A DNA stretch of 32,732 nucleotides from Ruminococcaceae bacterium UBA2857 (GCA_002350705.1 DEFH01000066.1:1-32732); one strand, 5' to 3'. Shown: positions 1 to 8,780, counted from the stretch's first letter. A program made the numbers and translations. The notes: a model not told the origin generated them from the sequence alone.

Positions 1-405
1 GGATATGAAGAATATAAGGGTGATATACAGTCCAGAACACAAGGTTCTCTGATTGCCCATGAAACAGGCGACAGTACCGGTTACGGACTGTTTGCGGCAC
101 AGGACAGAGGACGTTTGTTTATCGGACCGGGTGTAGAAGTATATGAGGGTATGATTGTCGGAGCCAACCCAAAAAATGAAGATATGGTAGTAAACGTCTG
201 CAAGAAAAAGCACGTTACCAATACCCGTGCGGCAGGTTCTGATGAAGCACTCAAGCTCACACCGCCTACTGTATTAAGTCTGGAGCAGTCATTGGAGTTT
301 ATCAATGATGACGAATTGGTGGAAGTAACACCGAAATCCATCCGTATGCGGAAAATGATACTTAATAAGGAGCAGCGTCTGAAAGCCCAAAGCAGGGGAG
401 GCTGA
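1..405 (+). CDS. typA: GTP-binding protein TypA/BipA, C-terminal part (5' end outside window)
   Basis: The reading frame is open from base 1 to the TGA at 403-405, giving about 134 residues. The segments GYEEYKGDIQSRTQGSL, HETGDSTGYGL, RGRLFIGPGVEVYEGM, NVCKKKHVTN and RAAGSDEALKL are the highly conserved C-terminal domain of the TypA/BipA translational GTPase family. This family binds the ribosome and is linked to 50S assembly and stress adaptation. The GTPase and EF-G-like domains II and III lie upstream of the window. The next gene starts 2 nt after the stop, so the two are probably cotranscribed and translationally coupled. The GGGGAGG near the 3' end of typA serves as the ribosome binding site of the next gene. 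Identification is secure, but the N-terminal part cannot be checked. Confidence 0.95.
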   Translation, partial: GYEEYKGDIQSRTQGSLIAHETGDSTGYGLFAAQDRGRLFIGPGVEVYEGMIVGANPKNEDMVVNVCKKKHVTNTRAAGSDEALKLTPPTVLSLEQSLEFINDDELVEVTPKSIRMRKMILNKEQRLKAQSRGG

Positions 406-407
406 TT

Positions 408-1277
408 ATGAACTATGTAATACTTGACCTCGAATGGAATGGCGGCTACAGTGCCAAAGTAGGCGGTTATATCAATGAAATCATTGAGTTCGGGGCAGTA
501 AAGCTGAATGAAAAAATGGAATTGATCGGACAGTTTTCGGTACTGGTGAAACCGGAGCTGACAAAACGCCTGCGTTCCAGAGTGCAGACGCTGACTTCAC
601 TGACCAATGATGACTTGAAACGGGGCTGTCCGTTCCTATATGCATTGAACAAGTTTCAGAAATTTATGAAAAACTGTGTGTTGATGACATGGAGTACCAG
701 TGATTTGACGGCACTGGAAAGCAACTGTCGGTATCATGTCAAAAGTCCCCGTCTGCCGTTTATCAAAAAGTATGTGGATTTGCAGATGTACTGTCAGGAA
801 ATGATGGGCATCAATGACAAAAGTCCGATAGGATTGGTGGCGGCAGCGGAAATGCTGGGACTGGATGTCGAGGATATACCGCATCACAGAGCCGTAGGAG
901 ATAGTATCGTATCGGCAAAATGTCTGCAAAAGCTCTATTCCAAAGGGGCTATGAAAGCACACATTCAAAAGGCGGACTGTGATGAATTTTATGAGCGTCT
1001 GGACTTCCGCAGCACCTATCTGTATAATCTGGACAATCCGTTGGTTGACAAAAGTGTCATGCATATCAACTGCGGTGTCTGCGGAGCGAGGGCAAACCTA
1101 CAGAGTCCCTGGGAATCCAAAAACAAATCATTTTATTCATCATTTGTGTGTCCTGTATGCCAAAATGAATTTCGTGCAAAAATACAGTTTCGTGTAAAAT
1201 ATGACGGAATCGTTCCTGTGAAAAAAATCCTGACGAACAATTCCGAGGAAACAGAAAAAGAGCTCTCTGCCGAGTAA
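408..1277 (+). CDS. DEDD-type 3'-5' exonuclease (DnaQ/RNase T superfamily) with C-terminal zinc ribbon
   Basis: This 289-aa protein opens with the Exo I motif LDLEWN (D7, E9). It also has an Exo II-like STSDLTAL (D99) and an Exo III motif with H160 and D165 (HHRAVGDS), so the four acidic residues and the histidine of a DEDDh exonuclease are present. Domain 1 spans about residues 1-180. A C-terminal part carries two CxxC pairs (C222/C225 and C248/C251), best read as a zinc ribbon. Established family knowledge: such KapD/Eri-1-like enzymes trim RNA or DNA 3' ends. The substrate is not evident here. It follows typA by 2 nt with SD GGGGAGG. A bidirectional terminator overlaps its last codons. The zinc ribbon suggests nucleic-acid or ribosome targeting (inference). 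Confidence 0.88.
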   Translation: MNYVILDLEWNGGYSAKVGGYINEIIEFGAVKLNEKMELIGQFSVLVKPELTKRLRSRVQTLTSLTNDDLKRGCPFLYALNKFQKFMKNCVLMTWSTSDLTALESNCRYHVKSPRLPFIKKYVDLQMYCQEMMGINDKSPIGLVAAAEMLGLDVEDIPHHRAVGDSIVSAKCLQKLYSKGAMKAHIQKADCDEFYERLDFRSTYLYNLDNPLVDKSVMHINCGVCGARANLQSPWESKNKSFYSSFVCPVCQNEFRAKIQFRVKYDGIVPVKKILTNNSEETEKELSAE

Positions 1278-1293
1278 AGCAGAGAGCCTTTTT
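1263..1293. terminator. Bidirectional intrinsic terminator between convergent exonuclease and LCP genes
   Basis: CTCTCTGC (1263-1270) pairs perfectly with GCAGAGAG (1279-1286), followed by CCTTTTT. On the other strand the same stem is followed by CTCTTTTTC, so it can end the leftward LCP operon too. The left arm lies within the last codons of the exonuclease. Confidence 0.85.
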
Positions 1294-1303
1294 ATATGAA
1301 AAC

Positions 1304-2566
1304 TCAATTGTTCTGTTGAGAGGCGGTGTCATCGTCAAAGACAAACTGCCGGAGAGCCTTTTTTTCTTCCTCAGGATTGTCAATGGTGAGAACCTGTGCG
1401 TCACCAACCCATGTGTCAGAGTAGTTAAATGACTGGGGAACACGGAATTCCATTCTGTCGTAACCCAAATAAAACGGCATCCCCATACTGGTACTGAGCG
1501 TATCGCCCAAATTCATGTTGGTGGTAATCATGGGAGCAACATCATATACCATCCGGGCAAGTGTGAACGGATTGGCTGATTGGAGCTTGGTGAGAATGGT
1601 ATTGACAACCACTCTCTGACGGGCGGTGCGAGTGAAGTCATCACCGCTGCAAATCCCCTCCTGACCACGGTTTCTGGCGTGCCAGAGAGCCTGTCTGCCG
1701 TTTAAATGAACAGTCGTAACCAATTCTTCGTTATCATTTTCATGATATTCATAGCTGTTGGTATCGAGTTCGTCTCTTGATTCAACCTGTTTGTTACGCC
1801 AGCTCTGCCAGTTGATATAGTCGATTTCCTCTTCGGTGAGTTCAATGTCAATGCCATCCAGAGCATTGATAATTGCCGTAAAGCTGTCATAATCCAGCAC
1901 CAGATAGTTGTCAATTTCAATGCCGAAATTATATTCAATGGTTTCCACAGCGAGTTTTGCTCCGCCATAGGAAAAAGCGGCATTGATACGATTTTGGCCG
2001 TAGTCGGGAATTGTGACGTACAAATCACGCATAAAGGAAGTCTGCTTGATAATATGGTGTTTTTTGTCAATAGACAGCAGAATCATGGAATCGGAACGGC
2101 CATTTTCATCGGCAGCGTGATTATCGGCACCGAATATCATAATATTCTGTACCTGAGAGTCACTTTTCAGTTCGCCGACAGCCTCAATAATGGATTCATG
2201 GTCGGGATTTTCTCTGGAGTAGTTGATTCTTGAAATGACAAAAAGGACGAATCCCATTCCCGACAGAATCAGAAGCAAAAGAATCGTTGTAATGACTTTA
2301 AAGACAGTATGTTTTTTCTTTCTTGTCTCTTCAGATGGAGCGGTTTTCTTTTTTGGTTTTGGTTTTGGTTTAGGTTTTTTGAATTTTTTACGTTTTTTCT
2401 TTTTTTCGGGAGGGGGTGGCGGTGGAGGCGGGGGCGGTTCCGGTTTTTTTGGTGGGATAGGACTGGGATTTTGTTTGTTGACGGGGTGAGCGTTAAAAAA
2501 CACGTCCTGAAAGTTGTATCTGTCGCCGTAATCATTTTTGGCATATAAAACAGGATTTCTTTCCAA
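1304..2566 (-). CDS. LytR-CpsA-Psr (LCP) family cell-wall glycopolymer ligase, TTG start
   Basis: 420 aa. The cytoplasmic N-terminus contains a run of ten prolines (44-53) followed by a Lys/Pro-rich tract (about 55-74). One membrane helix is at about 88-112, then an extracytoplasmic LCP domain. LCP signatures: SFMRDLYVTIP (R180, D181), QNRINAAFSYGG (R193), ALWHARNR (293-300), DFTRTARQR (310-318). LCP proteins transfer polyprenyl-linked glycopolymers (wall teichoic acid or capsule) to peptidoglycan. The start is TTG (2564-2566) with AAGGAGG 7 nt upstream; no ATG fits. It is the last gene of a leftward operon, 27 nt after the phosphopantetheinyl transferase. It is a close paralogue of the protein at 8849-10084, sharing an unusual insert (IDYINWQSW...QV..RDE.D). 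The poly-Pro/poly-Lys tail could interact with acidic lipid or protein partners (inference). Confidence 0.92.
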   Translation of the reverse strand: MERNPVLYAKNDYGDRYNFQDVFFNAHPVNKQNPSPIPPKKPEPPPPPPPPPPEKKKKRKKFKKPKPKPKPKKKTAPSEETRKKKHTVFKVITTILLLLILSGMGFVLFVISRINYSRENPDHESIIEAVGELKSDSQVQNIMIFGADNHAADENGRSDSMILLSIDKKHHIIKQTSFMRDLYVTIPDYGQNRINAAFSYGGAKLAVETIEYNFGIEIDNYLVLDYDSFTAIINALDGIDIELTEEEIDYINWQSWRNKQVESRDELDTNSYEYHENDNEELVTTVHLNGRQALWHARNRGQEGICSGDDFTRTARQRVVVNTILTKLQSANPFTLARMVYDVAPMITTNMNLGDTLSTSMGMPFYLGYDRMEFRVPQSFNYSDTWVGDAQVLTIDNPEEEKKALRQFVFDDDTASQQNN

Positions 2567-2593
2567 TTTGAAACCTCCTTTGTTGCAGTCTTG

Positions 2594-3208
2594 TCACAGC
2601 AGGAGAGCTGTATTGACCTTTGCAATTTCCATTGTTCCTTTTGAATAGTAAGATAGAATATATTTTCCGAAATCTATGGTATGGATGTTGTGCATGGCAG
2701 GGAGAGCCTGACTGATTCCGGAGAAATCCAGCAGCAGACCTCTTCCGTCGAGCTTGGCATAACATTCTTTTCTTGTCCATAGTTTGATAAAATCACGTTC
2801 GGGCTCATTACTCATAGAAAGCTGTTGTCTTTCTTCCATAGAGCAGGTTCTTCTGATGACAGAGGAACGCACTTTCCGCAGTTCCATGACATCAATCGCA
2901 GTATTTTCGTCGGATATAATGCAGACAGCCGCATTGCCGCAATGGCTGAGATTAAAATAAATGCCGCTTTCAGCAGGGGAGAGACAGGGTTTTCCTCTGC
3001 TGATGAAATCAAAGACAGGCTTTTCGGTCATCTGATATTCCGTTTTGAGTCCGTACCGCAGCAGCAGATATACTGCGGCAGCATTGATTTTGTCACTTGG
3101 GACAGCGTATTCTCTGATTTTTTGAATTCTTTGTTCGCTCAACAGAGGTTCCGCCTTTGCGAGAAAATTTTCATCAAGGCGGTCTGTATCTTCCATGATA
3201 TAAATCAT
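2594..3208 (-). CDS. 4'-phosphopantetheinyl transferase, Sfp/AcpT-like
   Basis: 204 aa from an ATG at 3206-3208 that overlaps the upstream peptidase stop (ATGA), with GGAG 8 nt before it. A start 15 codons further upstream is possible but lies wholly within the peptidase gene. Family motifs: FNLSHC (85-90), the AIDVMEL segment at the place of G(V/I)D(I/V)E, and WTRKECYAK (W144, K147, E148). These enzymes move phosphopantetheine from CoA to carrier proteins. The second acidic residue of the usual DxE metal motif is Met here (D106-V-M108), with Glu immediately after, so activity is probable but not certain. No carrier protein or synthase gene lies nearby. It sits between an M20 dipeptidase and an LCP gene in one operon. 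Confidence 0.85.
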   Translation of the reverse strand: MIYIMEDTDRLDENFLAKAEPLLSEQRIQKIREYAVPSDKINAAAVYLLLRYGLKTEYQMTEKPVFDFISRGKPCLSPAESGIYFNLSHCGNAAVCIISDENTAIDVMELRKVRSSVIRRTCSMEERQQLSMSNEPERDFIKLWTRKECYAKLDGRGLLLDFSGISQALPAMHNIHTIDFGKYILSYYSKGTMEIAKVNTALLL

Positions 3209-4497
3209 GGTTTTGTCTCCGTCAAAGCGAATCCGCAGAGAGCTTCCAGACAAATCTGTGCGTGTGTGAAGAAGTTCTCTTTGTCAATGCTTTCATCAAC
3301 GTCATGAATATGGCTTTCATCGCCTTCAAAGACAGGACCGAAAGCAACACCGTTATTTTTGAGAGTACGGGCATAAGTACCTCCTCCTGTGGAGTAAAGC
3401 ACGGCATCCTGACCGGTAATATTTTTGTAGGCATTTTGCAGAACGGCAATGACGGGAGCATCATCTTCGACAGACAGAGGTGCTTCGTGATTATAAACAC
3501 CGACTTTCAGGGAATAAGGAGCGGCTTTTCTGCCGACAGTTTTCAAAATTTCTGTAAAATCGGCAGTAACGGGATAGCGTATATCTAAAAAAGCGTGAGA
3601 GTGTCGTGCATCAATTTCCACTTTGCCGAGATTGACAGTGAGAGTCCCTGATGCTTCATCCTGACAGGCGATTCCCAGAGAAGTGCCGTCAGTTTCCGAA
3701 CCGACGGCCGTATGAAGAAAACGGCACAGATTGTTCAGGGAATCAGAGCCGAAATCTGCCGCAATGGAATGTATTAAATGAGCAGCGGCATTGATACCGT
3801 CTTGAGGGGTAGAGGCATGAGCGGCTTTTCCGACAGCATGGACAGGGGTTTCTCCTACAAGAGCTTCCGCTTTAAAGGGAACGGCATTGATAGCTGTACC
3901 TGCATGGAACGCTTTCAAAACAGGACTGTCGTTTGTTTCGGAAGAAATTTCAATTTGCAGGATTCCCTTTTCACAGTGACAGATACCGTATTCGGAATCG
4001 GGAGTAAATGCCATATCCGGCATTTCTTCCTCACGGAAATAGGTTTCCATGTCATTCATACCGATTTCCTCGGCAGCACCGAAAATCAATCGGATGCGTC
4101 TTTTGGGAACGATACCATGATCTTTGAGAGCCTTGAGACAGTACAGAGCAACCACAGCAGGTCCTTTGTCATCAACAATGCCTCTGCCGTAAAGCCGTCC
4201 GTTTTTTTCGGTGAGAGCATACGGCTGCTCCACGCTCCAGCCTTCTCCGGCAGGAACGACATCCACATGAGCCAGTACAGCAGCCAGTTCAGGGCCCTGA
4301 CCAAACTCGACGTGTCCGGCAATTCCGTGAATGTTTTTTGTGTGAAAGCCCATAGATTCCGCCTTTTTGAGGATCCAGTCCAGAGCCTTGGAAGCGGTTT
4401 TTTTGTCATTGGCGGAAACAGAGCGGATTTGCAGCAGTTCATCTATATCATGTAATATATCATTCTGATAAGTCAGAATATTTTTTCCGAAAGACAT
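3205..4497 (-). CDS. M20 family metallo-dipeptidase, PepV/Sapep type
   Basis: 430 aa, the normal length for PepV-like di-zinc (or Mn) dipeptidases. Metal and catalytic motifs: LAHVDVVPAGEGW (H77, D79), GRGIVDDKGP (D110 region), GAAEEIGMND (E143, E144), AFTPDSEYG (D167), and a late His in ESHIHDVDE. The internal dimerisation/lid domain lies at about 185-320. It probably cleaves dipeptides, including D-Ala-type ones, in the cytoplasm; the exact substrate cannot be read from sequence. The ORF ends in an ATGA overlap with the phosphopantetheinyl transferase and begins 6 nt after the glycosyltransferase stop, so it belongs to a tight operon. An SD-like AAAGGAG lies before the start (GAAAGGAGATTGAATTGAC ATG). 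Confidence 0.93.
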   Translation of the reverse strand: MSFGKNILTYQNDILHDIDELLQIRSVSANDKKTASKALDWILKKAESMGFHTKNIHGIAGHVEFGQGPELAAVLAHVDVVPAGEGWSVEQPYALTEKNGRLYGRGIVDDKGPAVVALYCLKALKDHGIVPKRRIRLIFGAAEEIGMNDMETYFREEEMPDMAFTPDSEYGICHCEKGILQIEISSETNDSPVLKAFHAGTAINAVPFKAEALVGETPVHAVGKAAHASTPQDGINAAAHLIHSIAADFGSDSLNNLCRFLHTAVGSETDGTSLGIACQDEASGTLTVNLGKVEIDARHSHAFLDIRYPVTADFTEILKTVGRKAAPYSLKVGVYNHEAPLSVEDDAPVIAVLQNAYKNITGQDAVLYSTGGGTYARTLKNNGVAFGPVFEGDESHIHDVDESIDKENFFTHAQICLEALCGFALTETKP

Positions 4498-4503
4498 GTC
4501 AAT

Positions 4504-5466
4504 TCAATCTCCTTTCGAGTTTTGCCGAATAATGGTTTTTTCAATGCGGTAACGGGGACGGTGTTTTACCTCGCTGTAGATTTTGCCGACATAAGTACCG
4601 ACAATACCGATACAGAGCATTTGCAGACCGCCCAGAAACCATATCGAACATATAGTGGAAGCCCAGCCTGAAACGGCACTTCCCATAAAAAACGATACCA
4701 ACGCATAAATAAAGCCGATGATACTGAGAAAGCATATCATAATGCCGAGATTGGAAATGATTTTCAGCGGCTGAACACTGAAAGAGGTGATACCGTCAAT
4801 GGCAAATTTCAGCATTTTTTTGAGCGGATATTTGGATTCGCCTGCAAAGCGTTCGTTTCTTTCATAATAGACGTAATCTGTCCGATAGCCGATCAAAGGC
4901 ACAATTCCCCTGAGAAAGAGATTGACTTCACTGTATTCGGCGAGAGCATCAAGGGCATTTTTGCCCATGAGCCTGTAATCGGCGTGATTATAGACAATAT
5001 CCACGCCCAGAGATTTCATGAGCTTATAATAGCTTTGAGCCGTGGAACGCTTAAAGAAGGTATCTTTTTCACGGCTGCTGCGAACACCGTAGACAATTTC
5101 ACAGCCGTCCGTATATTTGTCAATAAATTCATCAATGACATTGATGTCATCCTGTAAGTCTGCATCCAGAGAGATGGCACAGTCACAATGTTCTTTGGCA
5201 GTCATTAAACCGCTCAGGAGAGCATTCTGATGACCTCTGTTTCGTGAGAGTTTTACTCCGCCGACATAAATGTTTGTTTCACTGAAAGCCGAGATAATTT
5301 CCCAGGTTTTGTCCTTGCTGCCGTCATCTACAAACAGCATACGGCTTTTTATGTCAGCCTTGCCGGAGGAAATCAATTCCTGTAATTTCAGGTTCAGTCG
5401 CTTGATCGTTTCCGGAAGTACTTCTTCTTCATTATAGCATGGTACTACAAAATATACGATAGGCAT
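4504..5466 (-). CDS. Glycosyltransferase family 2, polyprenyl-phosphate sugar transferase (DPM1/GtrB/YkcC-like)
   Basis: 320 aa from ATG 5464-5466 (MPIVYFVVPC), preceded by AAAGGA at 8 nt. A TTG seven codons upstream opens the frame but has no SD. GT-A fold motifs: VVPCYNEE (8-15), VDDGS (46-50), LDADLQDD (100-107), with the family-typical RLMG (165-168) and RNERFAGESKYPL (203-215). Two C-terminal membrane helices are at about 237-261 and 267-294. Members load a sugar from a nucleotide donor onto undecaprenyl or dolichyl phosphate at the inner membrane face. First gene of the leftward operon with a consensus-like promoter upstream. A nearby yfhO encodes the kind of multi-pass protein often partnered with such enzymes in wall or lipoteichoic acid glycosylation, so a linked role is likely (inference). 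Confidence 0.92.
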   Translation of the reverse strand: MPIVYFVVPCYNEEEVLPETIKRLNLKLQELISSGKADIKSRMLFVDDGSKDKTWEIISAFSETNIYVGGVKLSRNRGHQNALLSGLMTAKEHCDCAISLDADLQDDINVIDEFIDKYTDGCEIVYGVRSSREKDTFFKRSTAQSYYKLMKSLGVDIVYNHADYRLMGKNALDALAEYSEVNLFLRGIVPLIGYRTDYVYYERNERFAGESKYPLKKMLKFAIDGITSFSVQPLKIISNLGIMICFLSIIGFIYALVSFFMGSAVSGWASTICSIWFLGGLQMLCIGIVGTYVGKIYSEVKHRPRYRIEKTIIRQNSKGD

Positions 5467-5502
5467 GGGATTTTTCCTTTCATTCAACGTAGTTCTTCCA
5501 GT

Positions 5503-5531
5503 ATTTTATCATTTCTGATAGGAAAATGCAA
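5503..5531 (-). promoter_or_regulatory. Promoter of the glycosyltransferase-peptidase-PPTase-LCP operon
   Basis: On the minus strand TTGCAT (5526-5531), a 17-nt spacer, and TAAAAT (5503-5508) with an upstream TG (extended -10). It lies 37 nt before the chosen start. Confidence 0.7.
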
Positions 5532-5561
5532 CTTTATGAGTCATATTTTCCGAAAAAGTGT

Positions 5562-5600
5562 CAAAACAGACTGAGCCTTTTCGGGCAGCAGTCTGTTTTG
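5562..5600 (-). terminator. Probable terminator downstream of yfhO
   Basis: A 12-bp perfect inverted repeat (CAAAACAGACTG 5562-5573 with CAGTCTGTTTTG 5589-5600, 15-nt loop) stands right after the yfhO stop. In the yfhO reading direction it is followed by ACACTTTTTC. The T-run is displaced by 4 nt, so efficiency may be moderate. Confidence 0.65.
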
Positions 5601-5619
5601 GCGGAAAGTCAGTAAAATT

Positions 5620-8328
5620 TTACAGCTTTGTTCGGTTATTTTCAGAGGGGTTCTCATCAGGAACTGTTTCGGAAGCGTCCTCAAATAAAAGTTTGCTGAC
5701 ATCAGCATCATTCATTTGTTCCATTTCCTCGGCCTGTTTGTTCATGAGATTCTCAGGAGTATCAGCTGTTTCATCTTTGGGGGGATTTTCGGAAAGCGGT
5801 ACCTGCGGTGAAGGGTTCTCTTTGGGAAGAGGAGTTTCTTTTTCAGGCTTTGGCTTTTTTGTTTTTTTGGTTTTGGTTTTTCGGGGAATAGAGGTGAAAG
5901 GAGCTTCGATAGTTTTGGAATAGCTTTCCTCGCCCAGGTCGTCAAACACAAGCATACCGTATTCTTCACGCTTTTTGACTTTGGGTGAAAAGACCATATA
6001 AAGAATCATTATTATCAGACCGATAATGCTTGTGCCGATACCGATCATAAGTCCGGGGGTTCTGTAAGTAAAAACAATGGTAGACTCGGTATTGGCAGGA
6101 ACTTTGACTGCCATAAAGCCGACATTGACCTTTTCGATCTGTGCAGCTTTTCCGTTGACCTGTGCAGACCAGCCGTCTTCATAGGGAATACTGAAAAATA
6201 CCAGTTCTTCACTGTCAGCGGTTTTGATGGTGGCAGTAAATTTGCTGTTTTCAAATTTAACGGATCGGCATACCAGATTTTGTCTTGCCTTACAGTCATC
6301 AAAATATTCTGCCTGTGTATATTGATAGGACGAGAGATTTTCGTCATGCTTCAGAATATCTTTATATTTTGCCGCCTGCTGCTTGGTCAGAACCATGGAT
6401 TTGAGCAAAAGCAGACTTCTGTCTTTTTCGAGACAGTTTTCATATTCTTCGGTGGTGACATAGGTGTCATAAGTAAAGCCGTAAGGAATATAATATTCAT
6501 TCTGATAAACTTTATAGCCTTTTTTGGTTTCAAGGAGTTTCCAGCCGGGCATTTTGGTGGTGCCTGCGGAGGAGCCGAAGTCCTTGGAATCAGAGGTATT
6601 GTCAAAGAGGTACTTACAGGAGAGGAAGCTTCTGATGGCATAGACATCCGTTTCGGGACGGGAGCCGACACTTCTTTCCACCCCCACGGATTTATAGAAA
6701 TCCATGACAGAACCCGGTACGATACTCTGAAAAGCCTGTATGGTGGGAATCTGCCAGTACATTCCCATATTATCCATTTCGTTGTAGAAATCGGAACGGA
6801 CTTTTTTGAGGTCTTTGAGTTCACCGAAAGCGTCACGGTTGTTGATAGCATAGTTGGTGATATATTTTCCTTTGTAGCTGGAATTGACAACACCCACTCC
6901 TACCAGAACATTTCCGTAAAGCACAATCAAAAGGGAAAGCATGACGGAGATCATTCTCGGAAAAGCCTTTGGTGTTCTGCGGAAATTCATGGCAACCGTC
7001 AGGGCGATAAGTCCGACGAAAGCGATTCCCACCCATATCCAGAAACGATCGGGATATTTTTCGATACCGTAGACAGTGTTTTGCACTCCCTTGGTATCGG
7101 TGGTGGTAGTGGGCATGAAGCCGATCAGGCAGGTGATCATGAGCGTAATGGCAAAAGTAAGTTTCAGACCGCCTTTATAATCTGTTTGTTCGTTGTCCAG
7201 ACAAAGCACCGTAGCTAAAGAAAGCATCAGGGTGAGCATATAGAACCAGCGTGCATAGTAGGCAGCGTTCAGGAGCTGGAACACACAGTTGAAGATTGGT
7301 ACAAATGCCATGACAAAGAGAATCGGAATGAATGTCCGAAGCCATTTGTGGGTTTTGAGCTTGTAGAAGGAAAAGACACCGACCATACTGAACAGCGGCA
7401 GCCATCCTGCCACAGAAGCCCATTTTGCATTGGAATCAGGAGTAAAGTTGGCATAGGCAGGCATATCAGGCGGAAAGAAAAAGGATTCGATGATATGAAT
7501 ATATCTCTGCTCGTTGGAGTAAACAACAGCCCCCCATCCATTGGGATAATTATTCAGTCGTGAATTTTGCAGTACGGCAAAAACGGATGGTACCAATATA
7601 ATCCCCGCACAAAGGAAACCGCCGATGACTTCCATGGCAAAGTGTAAAAATTCACTGACGGTCATACGGAAACTGCCTGTGTTCATTCTGATAACCCAGT
7701 AAATGAACACAAATACTGCCTGTCCGGCAAAGAAATAATAATTGACAAAAGCGGATGCAAATACAGCCAGTGCCATGCAGCCTTTGCGTTTTTCATAGAT
7801 GAATTCGTCCACAGCGGCCAGCATGAACGGGAAAGTAATCATTGCTTCATGAAAATGGTTGAAGAAAATATTATAGATTCCGAAACCGGAGAAAGCATAC
7901 AGCAATGCACCGATCATGGCATAATGCTGATTTTTGAGATAGCGTCTCAAAAATGTATAGGCTGCCAGAGCTGCCAAAGCAAATTTGAGTATCAGGAGCG
8001 GCGCAATCAGATAGGGAACGATGTAGCTTGGAAAAGCCAGTGTCAGCCAGAAAAACGGACTGCCTATCATGTAGAAACTGTAGGAGCCGATAATATTGGC
8101 ACCCAGATCGGTAGTATAACTCCAGCCGATATTTCCCTGCTGTATGGAATCGTGAATCATCTGATAAAACGGAATTTGCTGTACGTTGAAATCACCGTAA
8201 AAGAAAAAATAACCGTTGTTGTAAATGATCCAGGGCAAGAAAATCAGAGTGGCAAGTGCCAGTCCCCACAGAAACGTCCTGAGATAGTAATTTTTTCGGA
8301 CACCAAGCGGTGTTCCAGTGTTTGACAT
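5620..8328 (-). CDS. YfhO family multi-pass membrane protein
   Basis: 902 aa. From about residue 15 to 480 there is a series of roughly a dozen hydrophobic helices (for example FLWGLALATLIFLPWIIY, LLILKFALAALAAYTFL, LPLFSMVGVFSFY). These enclose YfhO-typical sequences such as GDFNVQQIPFYQ, TDLGANIIGSYSFYM, YALLYAFSGF-like and FPPDMPAY. A large extracytoplasmic region (about 500-770) and one further helix (about 775-800) follow. The last 100 residues are a charged, low-complexity cytoplasmic tail (Lys/Pro-rich then acidic). YfhO proteins are GT-C-like and needed for glycosylation of lipoteichoic acid in Bacillus. Start ATG with AGGAGG 8 nt upstream; an extended -10 TGTTACAAT (TACAAT = minus-strand 8378-8383) lies before it. 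Monocistronic, next to the GT2 gene that may supply its lipid-linked sugar (inference). Confidence 0.9.
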   Translation of the reverse strand: MSNTGTPLGVRKNYYLRTFLWGLALATLIFLPWIIYNNGYFFFYGDFNVQQIPFYQMIHDSIQQGNIGWSYTTDLGANIIGSYSFYMIGSPFFWLTLAFPSYIVPYLIAPLLILKFALAALAAYTFLRRYLKNQHYAMIGALLYAFSGFGIYNIFFNHFHEAMITFPFMLAAVDEFIYEKRKGCMALAVFASAFVNYYFFAGQAVFVFIYWVIRMNTGSFRMTVSEFLHFAMEVIGGFLCAGIILVPSVFAVLQNSRLNNYPNGWGAVVYSNEQRYIHIIESFFFPPDMPAYANFTPDSNAKWASVAGWLPLFSMVGVFSFYKLKTHKWLRTFIPILFVMAFVPIFNCVFQLLNAAYYARWFYMLTLMLSLATVLCLDNEQTDYKGGLKLTFAITLMITCLIGFMPTTTTDTKGVQNTVYGIEKYPDRFWIWVGIAFVGLIALTVAMNFRRTPKAFPRMISVMLSLLIVLYGNVLVGVGVVNSSYKGKYITNYAINNRDAFGELKDLKKVRSDFYNEMDNMGMYWQIPTIQAFQSIVPGSVMDFYKSVGVERSVGSRPETDVYAIRSFLSCKYLFDNTSDSKDFGSSAGTTKMPGWKLLETKKGYKVYQNEYYIPYGFTYDTYVTTEEYENCLEKDRSLLLLKSMVLTKQQAAKYKDILKHDENLSSYQYTQAEYFDDCKARQNLVCRSVKFENSKFTATIKTADSEELVFFSIPYEDGWSAQVNGKAAQIEKVNVGFMAVKVPANTESTIVFTYRTPGLMIGIGTSIIGLIIMILYMVFSPKVKKREEYGMLVFDDLGEESYSKTIEAPFTSIPRKTKTKKTKKPKPEKETPLPKENPSPQVPLSENPPKDETADTPENLMNKQAEEMEQMNDADVSKLLFEDASETVPDENPSENNRTKL

Positions 8329-8460
8329 TTGTTTTTCCTCCTCTTTTTTGTATAGATAGCCTTTTCAGACATTCCTTATTGTAACATAACTTTTCCAAAA
8401 AATCTATATAAATATGCCGTGAAGTGTTGTAATTTAAAATTTTTTATGATAAATTATTGT

Positions 8461-8739
8461 ATGACCGGTAATTTGGGGAAGAAAAGAAAATGAGCTGTCA
8501 TTTTTTTGCGATTATGTTGAGAATGAAGCATATTTGCAGGTGGTCAAGGCAGCCGACAGACTGTCTGCCCCATTAAATGCATGGAAGAACAAAACATGGG
8601 CAATACTGAATGCAGACGTGCCAAGGCGGATATTCTGATTTCTCTCCGAAATCATCCTTTGGAGGAAACAGCGATTTTTATGAAAAATTTTCTGCCGTCG
8701 TACCGTCTCTCTCCGGATGAACAGAATTTCATACCGTAA
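8461..8739 (+). pseudogene. Remnant of a YfbR-like HD-domain 5'-deoxynucleotidase
   Basis: No intact ORF, but two adjacent frames read as the C-terminal half of a YfbR-type nucleotidase. From 8507, in one frame: CDYVENEAYLQVVKAADRLSA. From 8581, in another: MEEQNMGNTECRRAKADI and onward to FMKNFLPSYRLSPDEQNFIP, with a stop at 8737-8739. The pattern VK.AD..SA followed by EE...GN.E...A and F.PS..LS.DE matches what I know of E. coli YfbR. A short MTGNL at 8461 resembles the family's LTGDLPTP segment and suggests an internal deletion just after it, but that match is weak. The N-terminal HD-domain half is absent. It fills the otherwise empty 450 nt between yfhO and the second LCP gene. Confidence 0.7.
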
Positions 8740-8780
8740 ATTTCAACAAGATAATGCTTGTTTTTTCTTTGAAAATTTAT

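Noticed and set aside
2223..2548. Glycine- and Phe/Trp-rich ORFs on the plus strand
   Set aside because: They are the antisense of the poly-Pro/poly-Lys codons of the LCP gene, with no SD.
3209..3253. Longer N-terminus of the phosphopantetheinyl transferase
   Set aside because: It would lie entirely inside the peptidase gene; the ATGA overlap with GGAG at 8 nt is the usual coupled start.
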